Shown piece after piece: positions 7,345 to 15,121 of a stretch of 64,000 nt of DNA; the stretch's first letter is position 1, and each line of letters opens with the position of its first letter. The stretch covers positions 123,720-187,719 of the forward strand of contig NZ_BMRP01000016.1 of assembly GCF_014648695.1 (NCBI RefSeq), written 5' to 3'. The notes beneath the pieces were generated by a model. That model had not been told where the DNA came from, did not search any database, and worked only from the letters and a program-made list of their open reading frames with translations. The translations under genes were made by a program, and so were the position numbers. Origin of the DNA: Streptomyces albospinus. Its GTDB lineage: Bacteria > Actinomycetota > Actinomycetes > Streptomycetales > Streptomycetaceae.

Positions 7345-9603
7345 TCAGCCGACCAGAGCGCGTTCGCGCGGTGAGTGCGGCGCGGGGGCGGTTGCGTGCT
7401 GGTCGAGCTTCTCGCCCTCGACGTCCACTCGGGGCAGGATCCGGTCCAGCCACTTGGGGAGCCACCAGGCGGACCGGCCGAGCAGGGCGAAGAGTGCGGG
7501 CACGAGCGCCATGCGGACGATGAAGGCGTCGAAGAGGACGGCGATCGCGAGGGCGAAGCCGATCATCTTGATGAAGTCGTTGTCCTCCATGATGAAGCCG
7601 GAGAAGACGCTGGTCATGATGACCGCGGCCGCGGCGACGACCCGGCCGCCGTGCCGGAAGCCGTCGACGACCGCCTCGGCGGGGCGTGCCCCGTGGACGT
7701 ACGACTCACGCATCCGGCTGACCAGGAAGACCTCGTAGTCCATGGCCAGGCCGAAGACCACGCCGATCATGAAGATCGGCATCGTACTCATGATCGGGCC
7801 GGTCTGCTCGATGCCGAGGACATCCGCGAGCCAGCCCCACTGGAAGATTGCCACGACGGCGCCGAGGGCCGCGGTCACCGAGAGCAGGAAGCCGAGGGCC
7901 GCCTTGAGCGGGACCAGGAGGGAGCGGAAGACCACCATCAGAAGCAGGAAGGCGAGGCCGACGACCAGGCCGAGGTAGGGCAGGAGCGCGTCGTCGAGGG
8001 TCTGGGAGAAGTCGATGAACATGGCCGTCTGGCCGGTCACGAGGATCCGGGACGCGGTGCCTCGCTCCAAGCCGCTTGTGGCGGACCGTAGTTGGTGGAC
8101 CAGCTGCTCGGTCTTGTGCTCGGTCGGGCCGGTCTTCGGGATGACGTTCAGGATCGCGGTGTCGTCCGCCTTGTTGGCGGTGGCCGGGGAGACCGAGGCC
8201 ACGCCGTCCGTCGTGCGGAGGGCCGCGCCGACCTTGTCGCCCGCGGCCTTGGCCCCGTTCGCCTGCACGGTGACCGTCAGCGGTCCGTTGAACCCGGGGC
8301 CGAAGGACTGAGAGAGCATGTCGTACGCCTTGCGCTGAGTGGTCTTCGTCGACATCGAACCCTCGCCGGGCAGCCCGAGTTCCAGGCTCGCGGCCGGTAC
8401 GGCGACCGTGCCGAGGCCGACCGCGCCGACGAGCAGCACGGCCACGGGGTGACGAAGGACGTAACTCGCCCAGCGGGCACCGAGGTTGGGCCTGCCGCCC
8501 TTGGTCGACTTGCTGGCGTGCTTGGCGGCCTTGCGCTGCCGGCGCTCCGACAGCGGCTTGACGGCGTACTGGAGGCGGCCCTTGCGGGCCATCACCTTGA
8601 CCGATGCGAAGCCCAGCAGGGCGGGGACCAGGGTGATCGCGACGAGCACGGCGACCGCGACGGTGCCGGCCGCGGCCAGGCCCATCTTGGTGAGCATCGG
8701 GACGCCCACGACGGCCAGTCCGGCGAGGGCCACGATGACCGTCAGCCCCGCGAAGACCACCGCCGAACCCGCGGTGCCGACGGCCCGGCCCGCGGCCTCC
8801 TCGGGGGTACGCCCCTCGATCCGCTCGGCCCGGAACCGGGACACGATGAACAGCGCGTAGTCGATGCCGACCGCGAGCCCGATCATCATCGCGAGCGTCG
8901 AGGTGGTGCCGGACAGCCCCAGGGTGGAGCCGAGCGCGGTGATGCCGGAAATCCCGATCCCGACTCCGATCAGTGCGGTGATCAGCGGCATTCCGGCCGC
9001 GATCATCGAGCCGAAGGTCAGGACGAGGACGATCGCGGAGACCAGGATGCCGACCTTCTCGCCGGTGCCGCCCATCGTCTGGTCGACCTTCACGGCGTCA
9101 CCACCGGCCTCGACGGTCAGGCCCGCCTTGCGGGCCTTCTCGACGGCGGCGTCGAGCGCGTCGTGCGCCTTGTCACTGACCTTCAGCGCGGGGACCTTGT
9201 ACGTCACCACCGTGTAGGCGGTCGTACCGTCCTTGCTGATGCTGACGGCGGAGGTCTTGTACGGGTCCGTGGCGGTCACCACCTGCGGGGACGATGTGCC
9301 CAACTCGGCGACGAGCCGGCCGACTTCGGTCCGCTGGCCGGCGTCGGTGATCTTCTGGCCCTCGGGTGCCCGGACGACGACCCGGGCGCTGGAGCCATCG
9401 GCACGCGCGTCCGGGAACTTCTTCGTCAGCAGGTCGAAGGCTTCTTGCGACTGGGTGCCCGGCATCGAGAACGTGTCGGCGGGCGGTGGCGGAGCGGAGG
9501 AGGCGGCGAAGCCCATGCCGCCGAATATCAGCAGCCAGAGCAGCAGTGTCACCCCCCGGCGGCGAAGGGCGAGGCGGCCGAGACTGGAAAGGAACGTAGC
9601 CAC
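7345..9603 (-). CDS. MMPL-family RND exporter
   Basis: The 752-residue protein has the MmpL/RND plan: an N-terminal membrane helix (TLLLWLLIFGGMGFAAS), a large extracytoplasmic domain, a bundle of membrane helices including the VGIDYALFIVSRFRAER loop, then a repeat of the same layout with VFGLAMDYEVFLVSRMRESY. The duplicated D-Y pair in those helices is the expected proton-relay position. Such proteins export lipids, siderophores or hydrophobic drugs. The start is GTG 9603, seven bases after GGGAG; an upstream frame to 9843 is low quality. The promoter region is shared with the serine hydrolase and holds repeated GGCGCC motifs. Confidence 0.9.
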   Translation of the reverse strand: MATFLSSLGRLALRRRGVTLLLWLLIFGGMGFAASSAPPPPADTFSMPGTQSQEAFDLLTKKFPDARADGSSARVVVRAPEGQKITDAGQRTEVGRLVAELGTSSPQVVTATDPYKTSAVSISKDGTTAYTVVTYKVPALKVSDKAHDALDAAVEKARKAGLTVEAGGDAVKVDQTMGGTGEKVGILVSAIVLVLTFGSMIAAGMPLITALIGVGIGISGITALGSTLGLSGTTSTLAMMIGLAVGIDYALFIVSRFRAERIEGRTPEEAAGRAVGTAGSAVVFAGLTVIVALAGLAVVGVPMLTKMGLAAAGTVAVAVLVAITLVPALLGFASVKVMARKGRLQYAVKPLSERRQRKAAKHASKSTKGGRPNLGARWASYVLRHPVAVLLVGAVGLGTVAVPAASLELGLPGEGSMSTKTTQRKAYDMLSQSFGPGFNGPLTVTVQANGAKAAGDKVGAALRTTDGVASVSPATANKADDTAILNVIPKTGPTEHKTEQLVHQLRSATSGLERGTASRILVTGQTAMFIDFSQTLDDALLPYLGLVVGLAFLLLMVVFRSLLVPLKAALGFLLSVTAALGAVVAIFQWGWLADVLGIEQTGPIMSTMPIFMIGVVFGLAMDYEVFLVSRMRESYVHGARPAEAVVDGFRHGGRVVAAAAVIMTSVFSGFIMEDNDFIKMIGFALAIAVLFDAFIVRMALVPALFALLGRSAWWLPKWLDRILPRVDVEGEKLDQHATAPAPHSPRERALVG

Positions 9604-9694
9604 GCTGGGGCTCCCGTCAGGTCGGTTCGAATGGTGGAGGCGGTCGGGTCGGGTCGGGCCGAGTCGGCGCTTCTGGTGCCTGGGCAGCGCGGTA

Positions 9695-10107
9695 TGGCGC
9701 CGTGATGGCGCATGACTGGTCCTTGCTCGGTGCACGACTGGCGCTGCGGGAACAATGCGGGCCTGATTTCCTGTGGCCGCACGTCCGCAAGGGGAGTGCT
9801 GCGGCGCTCGCGCCTCGCCATCATGGCACACGTGTGGCGCCATAGCGAGTCAATGTGGCGCCATGTCGTGCTGGGGGGTCATCCCCCTCTCGTGGGTCCC
9901 CGTCGGTGTTGATGTCCTGACCTGCTCACCCTTCGATTCTCCGGCCGGTGGGCGGGTCGAGGTGGTCGTCGATGCGCATCCCGCCCGGCGGTCACTCCTC
10001 CCCGGGTGTGGTGGCCGCGCTTTGCTCGCCCCGTGTCATCCTTGCGCCAAGCTGAGCCGTTATGGCTTGTGTCTGCGTCAAATGTGTGCCACGTTGGCGC
10101 CGTGATG
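9695..10107. promoter_or_regulatory. Operator-like repeats in a divergent promoter region
   Basis: TGTGGCGCCAT occurs twice, at 9833-9843 and 9854-9864, 21 bases apart (two helical turns). TGGCGCCGTGATG occurs at 9695-9707 near the exporter and again at 10095-10107 near the hydrolase. All four share the palindrome GGCGCC. They lie between two divergent genes, as expected for one regulator controlling both. No regulator gene is adjacent. Confidence 0.5.
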
Positions 10108-10152
10108 ACACGCGACGACATTCTCGGCGCGGCCGAGGAGGAGGTTCCAGGA

Positions 10153-11379
10153 ATGACCAGGGGCACCAAGAACAACGGGGGCCGGATGTCGCGGGGCTCC
10201 CGGCGGTTAGTGCTCACGGCGCTGGCGGCCACGCTGCTGGCCGGTGTGGCTGTGCCCGCAGTGGCCACCGCGGGCAGCACGGCCGTGCCGAAGGCTGCTG
10301 CCGGGCAGAAGCGCCCGGAACTGCAGAAGGCCATCCAAGCGATGGTCGATTCCGGTTTGGCCGGGGTGCAGATGCGCGCGCACGATCAGCGGGGCGAGTG
10401 GGTCGGTAGCGCCGGGGTGAGCAAGTTGGGCGAGACCGGGAAGCCGCCGACCGACGGGTACTTCCGGATAGGCAGCGCCACCAAGACCGTCACGGCGACC
10501 GTGGTGCTGCAACTGGTGGCCGAGGGCAAGGTCGGGCTGGACGGCCAGGCGGCCGACTACCTGCCCCAGTTCGGACTGGACCGGCGGATCACCGTGCGGA
10601 TGCTGCTCCAGCACACCAGCGGGCTGTTCGACTATACCGGCGAGCACTATCCCGACGGGAAGGTCGTGCCGGGGATCCCTTGGCAGGGCAAGGAGTGGGT
10701 GGACGACCGATTTCACACCTACCAGCCGGAGAAGCTGGTGCGGTTCGCGTTGTCCAAGCCGGCGCGGTTCGCGCCGGGCACGGCCTGGAGCTACTCCAAC
10801 ACCAACTACGTGCTGGCCAGGCTGCTGATCGAGAAGGTCACCGGCCACTCGTACACCGAAGAGATCAGGCGGCGGATCCTGCAGCCGCTCAATCTCCAGC
10901 ACACCCTGGCGCCGGGCACCTCGCCGGAGATCCCAGAACCCCACGCCCACAGCTACTACCGCTACCAGGACGCCGGGCAGCAGAAGGCAGTCGACGTCAC
11001 TCGCCAGAACCCCTCCTGGATCTCCAGCGCCGGCGAGATGATCTCGACCACCCAGGACCTCCACACGTTCTTCTCCGCACTGCTCGGCGGGAAACTCCTC
11101 CCGCCCGCGCTGCTGGCCGAGATGCGCAAGCCGCACTCGACGACCGTCCCGAAGATGGGCTACGGCCTCGGGTTGCAGGTGCAGAAGGCGGACTGCGGCA
11201 GCACCGTCCTCTTCCACGACGGCGGCGTCCAGGGCGCCGGAACGCTGATGTACAGCACGCCCGACGGCAGCAGGACCATGGAGGCCGCGGTGAACTACGT
11301 GGACGGCGTAAACGCCCCGGTGGGGACGTACCAGAAGGAGGTGCAGAAGCTCGTCGACACGGTGTTCTGCGGCAGGTAG
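10153..11379 (+). CDS. Secreted serine hydrolase (class C beta-lactamase / D-Ala-D-Ala carboxypeptidase fold)
   Basis: The 408-residue product starts at ATG 10153, eight bases after GAGGAGGAGG. A basic n-region and hydrophobic core (residues about 17-40, ending AVATA) form a signal peptide. The catalytic set of the PF00144 family is complete: Ser108-x-x-Lys111 (GSATKT), Tyr214-Ser-Asn216 and His355-Asp-Gly-Gly358 in place of KTG. The family includes carboxypeptidases, esterases and beta-lactamases; the HxG form fits carboxypeptidase or esterase better than classical beta-lactamase. It is divergent from the MMPL exporter, so it may process the exported molecule or the cell wall. Confidence 0.9.
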   Translation: MTRGTKNNGGRMSRGSRRLVLTALAATLLAGVAVPAVATAGSTAVPKAAAGQKRPELQKAIQAMVDSGLAGVQMRAHDQRGEWVGSAGVSKLGETGKPPTDGYFRIGSATKTVTATVVLQLVAEGKVGLDGQAADYLPQFGLDRRITVRMLLQHTSGLFDYTGEHYPDGKVVPGIPWQGKEWVDDRFHTYQPEKLVRFALSKPARFAPGTAWSYSNTNYVLARLLIEKVTGHSYTEEIRRRILQPLNLQHTLAPGTSPEIPEPHAHSYYRYQDAGQQKAVDVTRQNPSWISSAGEMISTTQDLHTFFSALLGGKLLPPALLAEMRKPHSTTVPKMGYGLGLQVQKADCGSTVLFHDGGVQGAGTLMYSTPDGSRTMEAAVNYVDGVNAPVGTYQKEVQKLVDTVFCGR

Positions 11380-11819
11380 GCCGGATCGGCTGACGCGCCC
11401 CGGCCGGCTCGGTCGACGGAGCCGAGCACCGTGGACCCATACGCCTTGAGCCGGGCCCCTTCTGATCGTGCATCAGGCCGAGCGTGAACTGGGTCACGCC
11501 CAGCTCGGCCAGTCGGTCCACACGCACGCACGCCCGGCCGAGCAGGCAGAGCCGGTTGACGCCCCTGTTGGGGACGGAGCGGGCCGAGGGTTGCCTGCTC
11601 GGCCGTGGCGTACCTGGTCGCAGACAGTCCTGTCCAAGCGCTGTCCAGCGCTGCTGACTGAACTTGCTGGTGAGAAGTCCGTATCCCCAGTGGCGGCGAC
11701 CCCCACGAGAATTCGTCGGGTGCGAAGGCTGCCTCCGTGTTCGGCGAATACCGATCCAGGTGATCTTGTGCGGGGCCTCGTTCGAGGATGCCGTTCAAGG
11801 ACGAGCTAGGGTGGCCATT
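11380..11819. other. Intergenic stretch without a supported gene
   Basis: I found no reading frame with family resemblance. A short hairpin (CGGCTC/GAGCCG, 11405-11424) soon after the hydrolase stop could terminate it. Confidence 0.4.
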
Positions 11820-12260
11820 ATGCGATGGGGGGATCGTTCGGTGTGGATCCGGTGCACCGCCGTGGTGTACGTGGCTGGATTCCTGGAAGGAACGGCAGTA
11901 CACGGATTCTTTCTCGGCAAGGGCGGGCTGGATGCCTACAGCTACGCACCCCTGCTCGTCCAACTGCTCTTCCACGCGCTCCTGCTATTCGATCCGCTGG
12001 TCGCCCTTTTGATCATCCGTGCCCGCCCTGGCGGGCCGGTGCTCGCTGCCGCGGTCGTGCTCGCGGACGTGGTGGGCAACTGGAGCGTCGCCTGGAACGC
12101 GGTCATGACGCATCCCACCGCGTTTCTCCGTCCCGTTGGGCTCTTGCCGATCACGCTCTTCGGCCTCTTCGTCCTGCTCACGGCGCTCCCGCTCCGCCGG
12201 GCGCTGACGCCCGGTGGAGACATCAACGCCTGCGTGTCACCTCCGCCCAAGGCAGGGTGA
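11820..12260 (+). CDS. Small integral membrane protein
   Basis: The product is 146 residues from ATG 11820, with TAGGGTGG upstream. Four hydrophobic stretches are visible: TAVVYVAGFLEGTAVHGFFL, LLVQLLFHALLLFDPLVALLII, VLAAAVVLADVVGNW and LLPITLFGLFVLLTALPL. The protein is therefore almost entirely membrane-embedded with a short C-terminal tail. It resembles an unnamed Streptomyces membrane protein type; no function can be assigned. Confidence 0.65.
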   Translation: MRWGDRSVWIRCTAVVYVAGFLEGTAVHGFFLGKGGLDAYSYAPLLVQLLFHALLLFDPLVALLIIRARPGGPVLAAAVVLADVVGNWSVAWNAVMTHPTAFLRPVGLLPITLFGLFVLLTALPLRRALTPGGDINACVSPPPKAG

Positions 12261-12604
12261 CGGGCAGTACGTCAGCCCCGTCGGGCGTCCTTCCACGGAG
12301 GCGAGAGGCTCAAGACCGAGAGTCTCGGCCCGCCTCCGTTCGACCGGCCCGGCGGTGAGCGGGTGAACGTGGGTGTACCGGAACAACGGTCCGTATCGGC
12401 CTGGGAGTTCGAGTCCGACCTCTACACGGATCTGCCGGGGCGCTGGCACACCACGCGCCATCCCGGCCGTGAGGTCGAGGCCCAGGTCCGCGATCAACGC
12501 CGTGAACGTGCCCGGATGCGCGGCGAAAAGGGCATCCGCTGGGGCGGCGGGCTCCTCCAAGCCGCAGCCTGATCCAGCCCGGCGAAACCCATGCGGTCAC
12601 AGCA
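12261..12604. other. Gap with one weak leftward frame
   Basis: A leftward frame (12560-12237) reads a moderately protein-like stretch (HPGTFTALIADLGLDL, VEVGLELPGRYGPLFRY) but overlaps the 3' end of the membrane protein gene and has no ribosome site. It may be a gene relic; I do not recognise it. Confidence 0.3.
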
Positions 12605-13405
12605 CTAGCCTCGGCTGCGCATCATCGACATCAGCAGCCCGTGGGTCTCGTCGTCGGCGGCGACCACAAGCCCACGACCAGCCTCACCAATCGGGGCACC
12701 GTCGATCCCGGTGACAATGCAGCCAGCAGCCCGGCACAAAGCGATGCCGGCCGCGAAGTGCACGCTCCTGGACAGGTCGCCGCCATCGGTGACATACGCG
12801 GCGCGCTTGCCGGCTGCGACCCAGGCCAGCGCCAGGGTCGTGGACACGACGCGCGGCCGGAAACGTTCGACGAACTCAGGGTGGGCCAGCAGATCCACGG
12901 CCCGGAATCCGGGCGCACTCGGGAACGGCGGATCCAGATTGACGTCCACCAGTCGGGTAGCGGGCGTGGGCGTCAGTAGTGCGTCGTCGGCTCCGTCATG
13001 CCGCACCCAGGCGGTCTCCCCGTCGGTGAAGAAAACCTCGCCGCTGAACGGGTCGGCCACCGCCGCCGCCCCATCGCGCAGCGCCACGTTGACGGCCACC
13101 AGCATGCTGCCGACGGCGTAGTTCAGCGTGCCGCACAGCGGATCCACCAACCACTGGCGCACAGCGTCGGCGGCGCCCTGCCGGCCGCCTTCCTCGCCGA
13201 GCACCGCGTCATCGGGCCGTGCGGCACGGATAACGCCGAGGATCGTCTTCTCGGCCTCCACATCAGCGGCGGTGGCAAAGTCCCCGGCCCCCTTGTCGAT
13301 GCGGTTGAGCCGCTGGCCGTACATGGTGCGGACCACGTCCGCGCCGGCCCGCGCCCCGGCTGTCGCGACAGCGGCATCGTCGGAGCACGGGTATGAGTGG
13401 GTCAT
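12605..13405 (-). CDS. Inositol monophosphatase-family protein with altered metal ligands
   Basis: The 266-residue product from ATG 13405 follows the IMPase/FBPase fold: GDFATAADVEAE (residues 41-52), GEE (70-72), then WLVDPLCGTLNYAVG around residue 88. Family members normally read DPxDGT with the second Asp binding Mg2+; here it is Cys91. The C-terminal WDxAAG motif is also changed to VHFAAG (215-220), so the last ligand Asp is missing. Asp88, Glu71 and the KxxDxxTxAD region are kept. It may be a divergent subfamily with different metal use, or a non-catalytic protein. Confidence 0.8.
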   Translation of the reverse strand: MTHSYPCSDDAAVATAGARAGADVVRTMYGQRLNRIDKGAGDFATAADVEAEKTILGVIRAARPDDAVLGEEGGRQGAADAVRQWLVDPLCGTLNYAVGSMLVAVNVALRDGAAAVADPFSGEVFFTDGETAWVRHDGADDALLTPTPATRLVDVNLDPPFPSAPGFRAVDLLAHPEFVERFRPRVVSTTLALAWVAAGKRAAYVTDGGDLSRSVHFAAGIALCRAAGCIVTGIDGAPIGEAGRGLVVAADDETHGLLMSMMRSRG

Positions 13406-13559
13406 GCCGTGCAGACTATCGAGGCGAAACCACCGCCCCGGCGAACCTTCCCGGACAGAGCACCAGCTGTGATGCTCGCACCGGCCAACCACACCTGCTT
13501 GCGGGGCTTGATGAAAACCCGGAAGGAGCAGGTGGCGTGGGTGGGGCTGACGGTTCCGG

Positions 13560-13967
13560 GAACGCCTCTCAGCCAACCTGGGGACGAGATATGCCATGCC
13601 CGCCTTGGTGCGGTGACGCGGTCGATGGTCTCGTGCGCGAGGCGGTCGAGTGCGCGCCCATTCGGGGTGCTTTCAGCAATGCGGCGGGCGTCCCCGTCTT
13701 CCAGGGCGCCGAGTTCGGCGAGCCCGGCGCGGGCGCCGGTGTTGTACGCCTCGGCGGCCACGTCGAACACTCAACTTCCATGGTTGTACCGAGTGCGTCA
13801 ACGACCTGTTGCGCGGCGCGGCGCAGTGGCTGGATGTCGGCGAGTTTGGCGGTGGCCCGGCCGGGTGCCTCATAACCCGTGGCGAGCTGGTGCGCGATGA
13901 TGCCGAGCAGTCGCTGCTCGGTATCGGCGTACAGGCCCCGGCCTCCGACCGACAGATCCTCCGTCAT
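13560..13967 (-). pseudogene. Phage minor capsid protein 2-like remnant, frameshifted
   Basis: From ATG 13967 the frame reads LYADTEQRLLGIIAHQLATG and PLRRAAQQVVDALGTTMEVE. The continuation, EAYNTGARAGLAELGALEDG, lies in another frame (13770 downwards). Both segments match the N-terminal region of actinophage minor capsid protein 2 as I recall it. The rest of the protein is missing. This is a relic of an integrated phage or related element. Confidence 0.55.
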
Positions 13968-14021
13968 TGCGGGGTGAACGGGCATCTCCGCTCACCCCCC
14001 GGATGTTGCCGGACGCGCAGG

Positions 14022-14255
14022 TCAGTCGTGGTGGGCGACTCCTGGGGAGCGCCTGACGATGCTCAAGTGTTCCGCGTGCCAGCCGCGTTCGTCTTCCACA
14101 GGCACGAAGGTCACCCGCAAACCCTCGACGACAAAGGTTCCGTCCTCGATGGCATCGCGGTCCACCCTCACCTCGCGGCCGTCGTCCCCGTCGATGTACC
14201 CGACGCCCCGGACTTGGTTGTACCAACGAACCACGCCACTGACCCTGTCGGCCAC
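14022..14255 (-). CDS. Cold-shock-domain-like small protein
   Basis: This 77-residue protein shows a divergent OB-fold cold-shock pattern: GVVRWYNQVRGVGYIDGDDG, then EVRVDRDAIEDGTFVVEGL and VTFVPVEDERGWHAEHLSIV. The first RNA-binding strand keeps W and Y/V, but the usual FGFI is GVGYI. I start at GTG 14255 because GGAGG lies five bases upstream; a TTG at 14267 is also in frame. CspA-like proteins bind single-stranded nucleic acid. An 18-bp tandem repeat sits just upstream. Confidence 0.75.
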   Translation of the reverse strand: MADRVSGVVRWYNQVRGVGYIDGDDGREVRVDRDAIEDGTFVVEGLRVTFVPVEDERGWHAEHLSIVRRSPGVAHHD

Positions 14256-14267
14256 TATCGCCTCCAA

Positions 14268-14303
14268 CTCTGTTGTTTACGCAAGCTCTGTTGTTTACGC
14301 AAG
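14268..14303. repeat. 18-bp perfect tandem duplication
   Basis: CTCTGTTGTTTACGCAAG occurs at 14268-14285 and is repeated immediately at 14286-14303. It lies directly upstream of the cold-shock-like gene, where it may duplicate a promoter or operator element. Confidence 0.8.
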
Positions 14304-14388
14304 CCATCAATTGTCGCTTGGGTCATTCCCACCTCGACGCGGCATGCACCCTGGCCAGACGTATCAACTCCACCACAGTCCCCGATCC

Positions 14389-14707
14389 ATGTCCTTCGTC
14401 GACCCTTCCTCCCGCACCGTCCAGGTGACCGGCGCCACCTCCGGCATCGGCTTCGAGACCGCCTGGCCGGCTCGCCGAGCGCGGTGCCACCGGCCTCGTC
14501 CACGGCCGCACCGCCGAAGACGCACAGGCCGCCACCGGCAGGCTGATCGTCACGGCGGGCATCGATGCCCAACTCTGCGGCCTCAGCGCCGTCTTGGCGC
14601 GCCTGGAGGAGGCCGAGGTGAGGGCCCGACGTCTCGCCGCGACCGAGGACCGCACCGTCAAGCGCCTCACCAAGCCCGCCGACCGGCTCGTCGGCCACGA
14701 CGCCTGA
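14389..14707 (+). pseudogene. Short-chain dehydrogenase N-terminal fragment, frameshifted
   Basis: From ATG 14389 the frame reads SSRTVQVTGATSGIGFETA, the TGxxxGIG nucleotide-binding start of a short-chain dehydrogenase. After one frameshift near 14462 it continues RLAERGATGLVHGRTAEDA. From about 14550 the sequence no longer resembles an SDR: it becomes a helical stretch (LARLEEAEVRARRLAATEDR) that I do not recognise, ending at TGA 14707. It is therefore a truncated, chimeric relic. Confidence 0.6.
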
Positions 14708-15121
14708 AGCACCACCGAAGAACGCCACTGCCTCAAGCACCATCAGGCGGCTCCCGAGAACGAAAAGCTCCTACGCATGTCCCAACGCGCCCCCAGGAAG
14801 GAGGGCCGCCAGAAGTAGGCCAACCTCGGCAGCACATCCGGACAGCGCTGAACCCCCGAGTGGGTTGGCTCCGCCCGTTGCCGCCGTCTCCCCTGCACCA
14901 CACACTCGATGCCGTACGGCGCCACAATGCCTGGGGACGTCCCCTCGACACTCGGGCGTTGGCGGGGTGACCGTGCCCCTGATGACGCCTCCCGGGCGAC
15001 CGAGCCGTACTCAGGCGACGTGGGCGACCGGCCCCTTGCGTGTACCGGGCGCATTGCAGGCGCGCATCCCGTACGGGCGTGGCCAATGCTCGATCCCCTC
15101 GCACTTCGGTGACCGGCGCGC
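14708..15121. other. Gap without a supported gene
   Basis: The stretch after the SDR relic shows no family resemblance in any frame and no clear regulatory structure. It precedes the 3' end of the leftward kup gene. Confidence 0.4.

Noticed and set aside
8092..9705. A 537-codon rightward frame over the MMPL gene
   Set aside because: It is rich in Asp, Gly, Arg and His with no fold pattern, which is a typical GC-skew shadow of the leftward exporter gene.
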